A DNA stretch of 64,000 nt, from assembly GCA_037043455.1 (NCBI GenBank), contig JAWPHD010010380.1:1-64000 (forward strand), in the 5' to 3' direction. The translations under genes were made by a program, and so were the position numbers. A model generated the notes under the pieces. The model had not been told where the DNA came from, made no database searches, and was given only the letters and a program-made list of their open reading frames with translations. How positions within the stretch are numbered: the stretch's first letter is position 1; each line of letters starts with the position of its first letter. This document shows, one piece after another, positions 13,426 to 24,682 of the stretch. The stretch comes from Cyrtodaria siliqua (Eukaryota > Mollusca > Bivalvia > Adapedonta > Hiatellidae).

Positions 13426-13822
13426 GGGGTCAATAAATATAAACTACTAACTCGCTTTACATACGAACCAAAATAATAAACCAAAGCTGTTCACGAAATG
13501 ATGGTTAGAAATAGTGAGGTACACAGATACCTCATTTCATTTTAAACAAAATTGGTCTCTTTTCGCGTGACAGCTCGCTTTTGTTTGATTTTCTATAATA
13601 CGTATGTGTCGATATTACAATACTTATGTATACCTATGTTTCGATATTGTCACAACATTATAGCGTTTATACACAGGCTGTATTAACCAGATTGTATAAA
13701 CACTGTAATATAAGTAATTTTTGTGGCACATCATTTCATATCTATGTTAAAGGTGAATGTACTTTCAAAAATAACAAAGTTAAAACAGTAGGATGACTAA
13801 AAAAACGACTAAATAGACAGTC

Positions 13823-13909
13823 TATGATAATTATATGATATACTATAAGTTTCTTGTATGACTATTATAGTCATACAAGAAACTTATAGTATATCATATA
13901 ATTATCATA
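13823..13909. repeat. Perfect 87-bp palindrome
   Basis: Two 43-bp arms (13823-13865 and 13867-13909) are exact reverse complements around a single T at 13866. The sequence is AT-rich and would extrude as a cruciform or hairpin. No target duplication could be identified. Confidence 0.9.
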
Positions 13910-14425
13910 AAAATCTAAAAGCTAAATATTAAAAAAAAAAATTGTAATGAAGATATTTTTTACAGTGCAATATATAGAGTATCTAGTAAGAATTAAAATT
14001 CATCATTATCAGACTATTTTATATATAACTTGCAATATATTACTTTGATATCCTTGTCTAGGTTGTGTCAAAGTAAACACTATATATAAACGTTGTTTTA
14101 TACAGGTTTTGTTTAAATCACTTGTCTTGAAATCAAATAGTATTAGTAGAAATTTCTATAAATAGCATTTATACCGGTAGTGACCAATCAAATACTTTGA
14201 CCAGGTATGTAAATAAAATATGCTTGCATTTTATTTCTGTATTGACTATGAATATTTATTATTTATTATGTTTCTTTAAAACAACTTATTGAAGTTTTTA
14301 ATGGGTGGCACTAACTAGCTAGTAATATGAAGGTAACATTTTGCAAGCTATATTGTAAAATTAGATTTTTACTGTTGAGTTGTAATTCTTGATAGATTCT
14401 CTATGTTGTGCGCTATTAAAACCTC

Positions 14426-14698
14426 CATTACGTGGTTACGCCTTAATTCCATTAAGCGATGGGAAAGCTTATATTAGCAGTATTTTATAAAGGATACTTC
14501 GACAATAAAACACATTTAAAAACATTTTTTTCAGTAAAAAAATGCAATAACCTATTCACAGTTACCTATTAAATGTTTTAATTTTACAATATGCAAACTT
14601 TTTAAGCCCAAATTAAGGTTTTATTTCATAACCCCGTTTTCGCTTACTGGAGGAGGAGAATGATGGGGTATGAAAGTTAATACTCGGACCACGTAATG
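14426..14698 (+). mobile_element. 273-bp MITE with CATTACGTGGT ends
   Basis: It is bounded by CATTACGTGG and CCACGTAATG. A related, diverged copy lies inverted at 22252-22513, with the same internal order: a TTAATTCCATTAAGCGATGG block, an AAAACACAT/AACGTGTT block, and an AATTAAGGTTTTATT block. Two copies with matching inverted ends support a mobile family. The target duplication is unclear, so the superfamily is unassigned. Confidence 0.7.
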
Positions 14699-15369
14699 TT
14701 TGTTTATATTACGTTAGTTCTGAGATAAGTTTTATATTTCTTAGGATAATGAGATAAGGAACTACAAGTTTCATCTCCAAATATGTCAACGTTTCTGAGA
14801 TATCCAACTTTGAATTGTTCTGCATGTCAAGGTGACATAATCCGTAATGAGATTTCACTCAGTCATATAATTGTTAAATATATATATAGTATGGGTTTCA
14901 GTTGCGCTCAGCGATATATACTGTTTGTCCAGCCATGTTCCTTTCAAGTTCGTAAGTTCTCTGACCTGGTGTCTCTCTGAACGTTTAGATAAATGTTTAT
15001 ATCAGAAATCTTTCATTCGGATGACCGAGCTATTACCATTACGGTGACAAATACGCGACGTTTTGTAGTATTACTTTATCGTACTAAATCAAAATTAAAC
15101 AGCTATATAATATATAGTAATGAGAAGTATTAACTTGCGTGCCACTCGGTGTCTTTCACAATCAGCCAATCCCGGACGAATAGGGCAAACTGGTACACTC
15201 CGACTGTACCCGGCAAATTGAAGGTGCGAAACCAGCGACGCCCATTAAACACAAGGTAACAGACTGACATAATTATTTAAAATATATGTTGTGACGATAA
15301 TACTGATAAGAAAAGTTAATATCTTTATAATAAAATCAAGTGAATTAATACATTGTTTGTTTGTTGTTT
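14699..15369. other. No gene seen
   Basis: AT-rich, with no protein-like frame. A GC-richer patch at 15130-15260 has no recognisable RNA fold or coding signal. Confidence 0.45.
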
Positions 15370-15560
15370 TTGGGGGGGTTTTACGTCATTTTCCGGCACA
15401 TTTTAGACTATGTATGATTTTAGAAGTGGAGGCAGACCACCAACTTATATCTGGGTAGAACCACTACTGTGAACTTCCCGCCAGCCGTATGAATCGACAT
15501 GTTCTCACTTATAAACAACGACGAGAGTTGAGAAGGTTTCAAACGTGGCGTTTTTACCCT
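15370..15560 (-). mobile_element. SINE-like dispersed repeat, family 2 (diverged)
   Basis: It shares with 45800-46030 an ordered set of blocks: TTTTACGTCA, CATTTTAG.CTAT, CAGACCACC, AACCA.TACTGT, GCCAKCCGTA.GAATCGACA and CTCACTTA. The 45800 copy ends in a B-box-like GTGTTCGAATCCC on the minus strand, which points to a tRNA-derived SINE read leftwards. In this copy the B box is degraded. Confidence 0.55.
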
Positions 15561-16052
15561 CTTGACCATAAAATCACTATTGATATATAATCCGATACAT
15601 AATTGTAAAGATGAAATGCATTAACATCTACAAATATAAATAATGAATACATTTAAATAGCTGGTATGGATTTAACCTGATAAATATTTTGATTAGCTTG
15701 TCAGGATATATCAGCAATTTCTTATACTCTACCCTAAACAAAATATATCTTTGATAGAAGATTACGAATTTCTTATCATCTATAAACAAATATGCCCTCA
15801 ACATTAATTACGAAACGTCTTGACAATCATCTCAGAATAAAAAAACAGAAAACAAACTGATGATTCAAGTGAGAACCTTAACAAAACGGATAGCTTTACA
15901 TTGTTTTGGCAATTGATAAGCATCAAGTTTCATCCATAAGTCCACACTATATACAACCTTACAACACATCCTTTATTACAGACTTGTTAAAACTACCATT
16001 GTCAGGGGAAAACTACATGTAGGACCTGAAACAATAGCAAAGCTTTATTTTC

Positions 16053-16122
16053 GTCTAGATAATTACACTGTGTAGACTCGGCAAGAGGTCTAGATAATTA
16101 CACTGTGTAGACTCGGCAAGAG
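16053..16122. repeat. Exact 35-bp tandem duplication
   Basis: GTCTAGATAATTACACTGTG plus 15 further bases occurs at 16053-16087 and again, identical, at 16088-16122. A recent slip duplication. Confidence 0.9.
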
Positions 16123-16730
16123 GTTTGTAAAGTACTTGTATTCCTATTAGATGGTATTATCTTTAGGTTTGACACTATTGTTTATAGACATTTAATGGCG
16201 GTGCCTTTAGCGGTGCTCATGTCCCCACTAGTGGCATGTGGCAGTATGTCGTGGTCACAGCAGTGTGTAATATTATTTTACGAGAACATTTGAAGAAAAG
16301 CAATTAAATCTTAAATATCTGGCTTGGAGAACAGCTGTACCCAGGGTTCACTGAGTACAGTTTTCATTCACTTCAAAACTTGGTCTGAGCTTTGACCATT
16401 TTTCAAAACTGTTTATAAATATCGTGACTGCACATTTGATATACACATTATGTTTCTTGTTATATTATGCTAAAGCCATTGCCAGTTTATTCCAATAAAT
16501 TTAAACTATTTTTATTATTGGGTTTTCTTTCACAGCTCATCTGCAATAAATAGTTGGCATGCGAATGGGCACGAACTGCACACCTTTTGTCGCTTACTTG
16601 TTTTTATATTGCTATGAGTCTTTCGCCAGATTCTCAGGAAAATGTCATCAAAACCTTCAATAACATCTCCCGGCATCTGGATGATAAATGAAACATTTAT
16701 TCTAGTATGAAGTAAATAGTAACTCTTCTT

Positions 16731-16957
16731 CAAATTTTCGAAAACTTGTTCTTTTTAAGAGAAATACAACTTTTAAGTAAAATCCATCTTGTTGTTTATA
16801 ACAACACGATGGATTTTTAACAACAAGATGGATTTTTAACAACAAGATGGATATGGATTTTTAACAAGATGGATTTTTAACAACAAGATGGATTTTACTT
16901 AAAAGTTGTATTTCTGTGATTTTTCTTGAAAAAGAACAAGTGTTCGAAAATTTGAAA
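16731..16957. repeat. Fold-back element with internal 19-bp repeats
   Basis: The arms 16731-16797 and about 16885-16957 are inverted copies. Outer blocks TTCAAATTTTCGAAAACTTG and its complement are joined to inner AGAAATACAACTTTTAAGTA and its complement. Between them TTTTTAACAACAAGATGGA repeats about four times. The structure would form a long hairpin. Weak symmetry continues outward by about 20 bp. Confidence 0.8.
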
Positions 16958-17034
16958 AACAGTTAATATTTATTTAATATTGAATTAACTTTCCTTTTGA
17001 AAGACTATACAGATATTAATATTCTAGTATGGGT

Positions 17035-17430
17035 AATAACATCTTTTCTGAAAATTTTCCACTCAACAAAGCTAATATTTCTGATACTGTTTCTTCATTT
17101 CCCGATTTTCGTCTCTCGATTGAAAATGGTGAAATAATAAGTAAACTGTATAAGTATTGAGATAATTTCAATTTGACATCGTTAACTATCTTCACATAGA
17201 TGGTTCTCAACTTATTATTTTTTCTAGATCTTGTAGTCGAGTTTAAGACTTAACATTTAACTAAAAAGCTATTCCATCAGGGCTTCCATTACGATAAACT
17301 TTGTAAAACATTACCATGTTTTTCATATCATAATTCTGATCTTCTTTTAAAATATAAACGTATGTTACGAACTCTTCTGCGACAAGGACTATCACAATCT
17401 GAATTCTTTGGTGACGTTATTTACAACTAG
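17035..17430 (+). pseudogene. Decayed retroelement polyprotein, C-terminal part
   Basis: Two pieces of the plus-strand translation resemble the conserved tail found downstream of reverse transcriptase in a family of animal retroelement proteins. These are FPDFRLSIENGEIISKLY at about 17100-17155 and KKLFHQGFHYDKLCKTL followed by LRTLLRQGLSQSEFFGD at about 17262-17425. Stops and frameshifts separate them, and the segment between is badly degraded. The family match is from memory; I cannot assign the class. Confidence 0.5.
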
Positions 17431-17593
17431 TGGTGTTATTTGAAAACTTGCAATATGCTCATTTGAATCAGTTTGTGGTAGAGTGCGGACCTAATAGCCT
17501 TGGCCATTGCGTTTTGAATACTATGGTTTCTATAGGACCATTTTTCTGATTTTCAGGTGATTCTTGGTCATGATCACATGAGCAAATTAAATA

Positions 17594-18069
17594 CTATACT
17601 GAAAGGAAAAGGAAACGCATAATAAAAAATTGACTATACTACACTATTATATATACCTAATTCCGCGTAATATTCCAGACATATCTTAACGTGTTTTTTA
17701 CAAAAAGGGGCAACAACTAATTACAGAAATGACAACTTTTTCATGTCGTAGACTTTTTATTAAAGTATACTCTGTTACATGAAATTCATAAATGTTGAAG
17801 TTTCGCTTAAAAAAGTCAAGCCATTTCAGTATTATGTTTAATGTTAAGAGATTGCAAAATGTTAAGCCTAAGTTTGTTCACCTGCTTAAGCCAAATGCGC
17901 ATTTTGTCGATAATGAAACTTTAAAGGGGTAACCAATGGTGTGCTTAAACCTTCTTCCCGAAATGATAGGCCTAATGTCGCCCTGTACCATTCGATTAGC
18001 AGTAGCATATTAAACATACAATATATAGGAGAAATACCCATTATGCGTTTCTTTTTCCTTTCAGTATAG
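17594..18069. mobile_element. 476-bp Tc1/mariner-like non-autonomous element
   Basis: The ends are CTATACTGAAAGGAAAAGGA and its near-exact reverse complement ending at 18069, giving inverted repeats of about 29 bp. TA lies at 17592-17593 and 18070-18071, a TA target duplication typical of Tc1/mariner insertions. No transposase frame inside. Confidence 0.75.
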
Positions 18070-18071
18070 TA

Positions 18072-19574
18072 GTCAGTCTACTCAATGAGCAGGACAATAC
18101 GCAACATAACGAGTGGTGATGACATGGGCCGGGGACCCTTTTAGAACGGTCAGTAGGAAATACGACCTACTGTTCAGCTTAAATCGATGTTATGTGTACA
18201 CAACCTCGCTATTTTCCTGTCGTCAGCGCGCTCAAATTGACATGCCGGCGTAGTCTCCATAGCATAGATAGAATGTGCAATGCATATACAAAAGCGTTAT
18301 AAAGCATTCAACAGACACAGGGTCATGACAACATTATTTTTAAGCTCGGGTATCCTGAGTAATACAATTTATAACCACGGTACGCAAAATAGCTCAAAGC
18401 TTGTCGTCCAAAGGTCAGGTAGACATCAACCTTCTGGATTTCGCTAAGGACTTTTCCACAGTCGGCTTCTATAAACACGATGTGAACGGCAACGCACGCA
18501 TTCAAAACACAAGAATTATAAGATAAAAATACGACACCACAAACAAAAAAGGGTTGTTTCTATTTGCCCTTGTAAGTTTTGTTTGTTTTGTGCGCGTGAT
18601 GATGGTTGACTGTGTTATTGTGAATGCTACAGATACATTATGCCAGCCAGATCACTTTTTGAAATGACCAATCAAACACATTTTACACTTTCAATATACG
18701 GCATATTTACGTGTAACGATTTTTTGCAGGGTTTAATTTATGCCATTTTTCGGGTCCATTATGGAATCCCAGAATTGAAACTCGCTACATATTTACCACG
18801 AACTTATTATTGCCATAATATTTCCGTCAGTCTTGTCAGCTTATATTGAAATTGGCAAGATTGTCCGTTACATGGCTAGTTGAATCAACCACAATCGGAT
18901 CTACCTCGTCAATTTCCGTAATAATTTATCGGTTACTGGAAACGAAGAGGTAGTTCCCATTGATGCAAGCGTATACATAGGCCGCATTCGGTAAATATTC
19001 ATAACAGAAATTAATATGTAGGTAAACAAAAGTGCGAAAATTCGACGCTTGAGATGTCGTTTATTACAGAAATAACGACGATCTAATAAATTTATATCGG
19101 AGTCTCTTTTCTGGGATGTTAATAGGCTGAATAATTTAGTGTAGGTCACAACTCCTCTAGAAATTTGTTTAAGGTCGACACTAATTAATACATAAGTTTA
19201 AGAAAATCCTGCTCAACTGATATTGAATTAGTATGGCAACTGTGTTAAACAAAACATGATCGTAAAATTAATGTCTTTAACATACCCTGATGTACCTTTT
19301 TTTGTTCTGCTTCTGCCAGATATTGGCCACATCGACTAACTGATGATATTGTCAAGTAATGAAAGGGTTGCGCTAGAAGTAAGAAGTAAGAATAAGAAAA
19401 AATAAACTATACACTGAAGGGTTGAAACTAAAAGAATAATTATGAGCTTTGCAATATTCATTCTTACAGGCTGGTATCTGGTAAGATTTCTGGTGCATGT
19501 TTCTAAACACCATGGCTGACCGTGTAGGGTGTACTCGTATTGGAGGTCTTGGGCGTTGGCGTCACATGATACTG
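18072..19574. other. No gene seen
   Basis: Several 60-80 codon frames exist on both strands (for example 18323-18505 minus and 18640-18849 plus). None has splice signals or a family resemblance I can defend. The left part of the 19336-19626 minus frame is the degraded continuation of the retroelement remnant described next. Confidence 0.4.
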
Positions 19575-19817
19575 TTAGGTAGCTGCAAATAAGCCAGCCT
19601 AGCTTTGCGAAGTTCAGGGAGGTCATTGATGTAGAATATGAACAAGATGTGCCATGAGGAACGCCGGATTCAACTCAAACACGTTTAGATACCTCACCGT
19701 AACAACAACAGACTGGGAACGACGCTCCCAGAAGCTTTCTTTCCAGGTTTTGACTTTTTCTGTGATGCCGTATCTTTTCAGTTTATGAACTAGATGGCAG
19801 TAATTCACGTACATCAA
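19575..19817 (-). pseudogene. Non-LTR reverse transcriptase remnant, inverted half
   Basis: Minus-strand frames read HKLKRYGITEKVKTW and SQSVVV, then in other frames SGVPHGT and FYINDLPELRKARLAYLQ. These correspond in order to the fingers/palm blocks of LINE reverse transcriptases (the LxxYGI helix, the S-G-V-P-Q-G block, and the YINDLP block before the catalytic box). At least two frameshifts and a small deletion separate the pieces, so it is dead. Confidence 0.7.
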
Positions 19818-20141
19818 ACCTATGAGAAGTATATGATTGTAATGTATGTTTGCTTTCCATTTACCATATTTTGAGATATGTCATTTATGAATTCAATCAG
19901 TTTTGTTTCACAGGAGCGGAACCGACGAAATTCGTCTTTTTAACAACCAACATCAAATAAAGTCTCATTGGACCATTACATCACGAAATCTGTGTAAGTA
20001 CAAAACCTGTACGGATTTAAATTATTAGATAAATCTACTTAAAATTAGTGAGTCGTGGTATAATTCACGTACATCAAACAAATAAATATACATAACATAT
20101 TTTATTTAATAATGTTCATAAGTATGATATTTTAATTGTAA

Positions 20142-20205
20142 GGTGGGAGTTATATGTATGCGGATGATACGCTGTACGCGGATATTACGCACAAGAGTGT
20201 CAAAT
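20142..20205 (+). pseudogene. Reverse transcriptase YADD box remnant
   Basis: The plus strand reads YMYADDTLYADITHKSVK and then a stop (20206-20208). YADD is the catalytic motif of reverse transcriptases and follows the YINDLP block found inverted 330 bp to the left. The two fragments lie in opposite orientations. Confidence 0.6.
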
Positions 20206-20208
20206 GAT

Positions 20209-21329
20209 ATAGAGCGTGGTATAACATTTTAGAGACAACTACGAGTAATATTAAGAAATGTATGGGTGTCTTTCAGTTTGAATTGAAGGAAACGATAAAA
20301 TTAGAATGTACACATAAATTATTTTTTGTCATTTTTATGCGACAAGAGAAATATGGAGAAACAATATACACAGGTAAGGAACATTTTAATCTGAGAGAAA
20401 ATATATATTTATTTTTTTTAAATGACAAAAAAAGAGTGTCAGCAATCACGTAACATGCGCCATCGTAACAGACGAAAGCGGAGTCTTTATGTAAATATTA
20501 TACTTAAACCCAGAGGATTTTTGTCCTCAACAACTTGTAGCATAACTACATCTTCATCGCAATCTCTAATAATTCTGTTGATTCGAATTTTATCAAAGAA
20601 TGATATAAAAAAAAGAAAAAAAGAAAAAGAATGGAACTGATAGTTTGCTATTTTTTATTTTAAAAAAACAACAAGTTTGTATGAAAGTTACATCACTGGA
20701 TTGAAAAATAACTTAACTAAGACAATAAGTCGTAGTTTTTTTAAATTGGTTCAGTATTTTAGAAGTGATAGTAAACAAAAACAAAAACAATATTTAAAAT
20801 ATTTTTTCCATACTTAGCCGATGATGTCGCCGAAAATATTATTTTTCTGCATACAGTACACTTTGATTATATTTGAGCATAACATAAAAAAAAAATTGTG
20901 TTTTGCCTTGAGTAACAGATTTGTCTTCATCTCGAGGGGATCAAACATTCGCATTAGTGAAAATATAACGTTTTCTCACTTCTCGGTGAAGTACAATATG
21001 TTATTCACCCCAAAGACAACAAATATCCTCTATATATTTGATGCTAGATTTACAGTAAAGAACATGATGACACAATACAACGAATATATAAATGGTCACA
21101 TATATAAACACAATATTTCGCTGAAACATTTGTTAAAATATTTCTGATGGGTATTTCCTCCATGTAAATAAAATCCGCATAATGAAAAACAGTTTGTAAT
21201 CAACAAACTACATTTTATAAAAAATAGAAACGTCAACTGAAAACATACAATAATTTAAGGCAATTGCCTTCTTATGGTCATGCGAACCGAGCTAAATATT
21301 TCATTCAATATATATAGTATCTCTAACAG
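20209..21329. other. No gene seen
   Basis: Very AT-rich with A/T homopolymers. The 108-codon frame at 20821-21147 has Lys/Ile/Asn/Phe-rich composition expected of AT-rich noncoding DNA and no splice context. Confidence 0.45.
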
Positions 21330-21464
21330 ACACGTATATACATGGTAAAGGCTAGATTGGTTTACTGTAAAAAAAAAAAAACAGCAGAATATATATATAT
21401 ATATTCTATTTTATTCATTTTTTTTACAGTAAACCAATCTAGCCTTTACCATGTATATACGTGT
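21330..21464. repeat. Long inverted repeat with 47-bp arms and AT-rich loop
   Basis: The arm starting ACACGTATATACATGGTAAA at 21330 is matched by its reverse complement ending at 21464. A poly(A)/(AT)n loop of about 40 bp lies between. No clear target duplication. Confidence 0.88.
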
Positions 21465-22251
21465 ATGTTGTAGCACCCTTAACTTAAATAGCATGTGTAA
21501 GATTCTTCTCTTCTTTTTTACAAATATGTTCGGTTGTTTAAACATCATTATCATAATTATTTTTTCCTTTAACATATATATTGATTACACATTTCAACGA
21601 CTTCTATGGTAACGCGATTTATAATATGTGTAAGACTCTTGGTCATGATCATGCTATATAATGTTATCAAACTTGTTCGAAGCTGATTTGTTTTTGTTTT
21701 TTAGAAATAATCCCAGCGTTTCAAAACGAACTTGCATGTAGCATTACATATCATTTTGTCATAAAATAAAGGGATTTGAAAACAGAAAATTATATAAATT
21801 CATATCTTGTGTGTGTAAATGTAGCTAAAGTTTTAGATTTATACTAATTGAAACTTCAAACGCCCTGAGGTAAAAAAAAGAATTTCAATCGATTTACATA
21901 CATATCGTTCAACCTCATCCGAAAATAGATTTAACAAAATTGTTGCGCAGCAATGTTGGAATACTTGTTCAAATACCATTTCATTAAAAGAAAAAGAAAA
22001 AGAAAAACATATTTTTAAAATCTAATATGGGGGCGTAAGGAGATCCGTGTAGTATATGTTGTTCATTACTTTTGTCATGTATACGAACAAGTAATGTTTA
22101 AAATAATGTGATCAATAAAATGACACATTCATCGATATCTAGGGTGTATGTACTCAATAAGTATGTGGGCGTTTGCGGTAAGGCCTAGTTATGTGACTCA
22201 TATCATAGTCACGTGTTTGCTATTATAGAAACCGCTCGGCCTTGTTATGTG

Positions 22252-22513
22252 CGTTACGTGGTCCGAGTATTAACTTTCATACCCTATCCAACCCCTTCTC
22301 CAAGAAGCGAAAACGGAATAAAACCTTAATTTTGGCTTAAAAAGTTTGCATATTGTAAAATTAAAACATTTGATATGTCATTTTAAACACGTTATCTCAA
22401 TCTTTCAGTAAAAAATATTTTTAACGTGTTTTATTGTCGAAATATCCGTTATAAAATCCTGTCAATATAAGCTTTCCCATCGCTTAATGGAATTAAGACG
22501 GTAACACGTAATG
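22252..22513 (-). mobile_element. Second, diverged copy of the CATTACGTGG MITE
   Basis: Reverse-complement relative of 14426-14698. It begins CGTTACGTGGTCCGAGTATT and ends ACACGTAATGG. Internal blocks follow in inverted order with numerous substitutions and small indels. Confidence 0.7.
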
Positions 22514-22562
22514 GATTGTTATTTTAAAAGAAAAATCATGAATTAGTCACGTAGCTGTTGTT

Positions 22563-23284
22563 AAAAAAGAGTATGATAATGGACCTTTGGAAACGGCCGA
22601 AAACGACACATACGAAATATTGCAGTCTCGGTTTGATTGAGACTGTTCATGAGCGGTAGTGAAATATGCTTGCTACCGCTCACGCCCTCGAGCCCCGGAC
22701 TGAGCAGAACTCAATATTAATAAAATCAATAGTACAAAATTTTAACCATCCCGAAGATGGCATGCATATGGCGTAGGACATGGAGTATCTTTCTTCCCCA
22801 TGTCGTACGGCGAATGGTCCCACTATCTAATACAATTAAATGCCCCGAAGAGCGAAATAAACATAATGGAATTTAGTTGGGAGCAGCGGTTATGAAGCCT
22901 GCATTTCACAAGTAACAGTCAAAAGACAAAATTAAAAAGCAGACAACATATCCTATACGTGGTAAAACAATACCCAGAGCCTTTAATCGGCCGGAGTAGT
23001 GGAACCACTGAATCGAAAATTAAGTAAGAAAACAAAAAGAAATGAAAAAGTACCACCGATAATTAAATATAAGTATCGGGCTCAGCGATCTCCAAAGATC
23101 GAATGAATAACAGTACTGATTGCAAGCGCGGGGAGATGTTTTACTGCCGCCACACTGCACAAGCAACGCCACTGTGCTATAAAAAAGAGTATGATCATGG
23201 ACCTTTGGAAACGGCCGAAAACGACACATACGAAATATTGCAGTCTCGGTTTGATTGAGACTGTTCATGAGCGGTAGTGAAATA
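22563..23284. repeat. 104-bp direct repeats flanking 514 bp, hairpin-rich
   Basis: 22563-22666 and 23181-23284 are almost identical (one difference noticed, ATAATGG versus ATCATGG), 618 bp apart. The repeat contains the hairpin CAGTCTC...GAGACTG. After copy 1 come a second stem (GAGCGGTAG...GCTACCGCTC) and a third (CGTAGGACATGG...CCATGTCGTACG). A weak relative of the second hairpin region occurs near 43795-43850. No coding capacity that I recognise. Confidence 0.7.
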
Positions 23285-23679
23285 AGCTAGATAACATACT
23301 TTAACACGTTTTACAAAGTTGAACGAAATATATTTGAATATAGCTAAAGATATAGATAACTTGTATTACTTACTATACATTAGGCAACATTCACATAATA
23401 ATACATTTTAGAAATGATACATTGACAGAAAATCACGGTCAAATGACATTAAACTCTTCATTTACATGCACTATTGAACATGCATTTTTAGTTGGTACAG
23501 TCTTTTTATATTTTAGAAAATTGAGTTATAGTTATTGAACAGATATGAGTGTGTTGTGGACGAGTATGATTAACAGAGCATTTTATTAAAATATTAGTTC
23601 AAACATAACATCGATCATAAGAAATGCCACTAACGTTCTGCCTGGTCATCCTGCTGACCATTTCTTGGTCTGATGATTA

Positions 23680-24012
23680 TCAGTATTTACTTGACTAAGA
23701 AAAACATCAAGTGCTAGAGTTAACAAAGGTAACACAGCCTGGATAAAAAGTGACGACTTAGACCACTTGGGTACCAAGTCAACATAAATAAGCTGGTGCC
23801 GATAGGCGAGTGGTAACTTAACCTCGCGAGCTTCTGGGATATTTCGTCAGATGAAGGTATTGACTTAGAAAAACTCCAAGTGCTTAATCAACTCAGCCTT
23901 CATCAAACAAAACGACGATTTAGACCTAGGCTACCGAGTCAACATAAATAAGTTGATGTCGATAGGCGAGTAGTAATTTAGCTTCGGAGCTTCTGGTAGT
24001 TTTCGTCAGAGA
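23680..24012. repeat. Diverged tandem duplication, 169-bp period
   Basis: TTGACTAAGAAAAACATCAA at 23691 aligns with TTGACTTAGAAAAACTCCAA at 23860. Both copies continue through AACATAAATAAG and GATAGGCGAGT to the CTTCTGG block. Roughly 80% similar by eye. Confidence 0.7.
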
Positions 24013-24567
24013 TCTTTCAATGCTGAAGTTACAACTCTTAAGGATTTTACCGCATACGGTCATAGAACTATCAGATTACAATGATGCCTTGAAGTTTGAG
24101 AATATAATTATATGGTGGCTAATGGCTGCCTTTGAGATAATAATTTTAGTTATAAGTACGTCTTATAAGAAAAATGTCCAGGAATGTAATTATGCTAGTT
24201 CGACATAAAAATATGATATTACTCTTAAGTGCCATCCCAGATAATTTATTGAGCTAGGTCAATTTTTTATATTGAAATACTGTATTATCTCTCATAACAG
24301 CCAATCAATGTAGATATGTGGATGCATATTTGCTTCAATCTCCTTCTTCTTCTGCTTTTTCTTCCTCTTTCAAATTAATGAATATATATCAATATATTCA
24401 ATTTAGGGTTAACGGCCCCAAACAGTTAATGCGATTTGGAGTAGACTCTTAAGACAGAGGGAGAAATGATACACAAGAAAAAATTGGGATTTTCGTCTGG
24501 TTATTTTACATGCTCCAAGCCGGCACACAAAAATAAATAAATAAATTTTATTTTCTTGTACTTTCAG

Positions 24568-24682
24568 TTACATCCAGTTGAGGTGAAACACCGATACACT
24601 GACTACCCACTATTGCAACACATACAGGACAATATTATCGGCACAGATGTTGTTATTGATACACCGTATGGACCTAGAAAAA
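24568..24682 (+). CDS. Aminotransferase gene, exon 1 of those found
   Basis: Acceptor TTGTACTTTCAG ends at 24567 and donor GTAAGAA starts at 24683. It encodes the N-terminal helix (HPVEVKHRYTDYPLLQ, then NIIGTDVV). It ends in phase 1. No ATG starts it, so at least one exon lies upstream. Confidence 0.9.

Noticed and set aside
18323..18505. 60-codon minus-strand frame with protein-like composition
   Set aside because: No acceptor or donor at the expected ends and no family resemblance.
19336..19626. Minus-strand frame that looks like a signal peptide followed by a Cys-rich mature protein and a GTAAGA donor
   Set aside because: The shifted frames of the same DNA read as reverse transcriptase blocks (SGVPHGT, YINDLPEL), so it is a frameshifted retroelement.
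20821..21147. 108-codon plus-strand frame
   Set aside because: Composition typical of AT-rich noncoding DNA; no splice context.
24556..24567. Start of the aminotransferase at a TTG codon just before exon 1
   Set aside because: Those bases are the pyrimidine tract and acceptor of an intron; the real start must lie in an upstream exon that I could not find.
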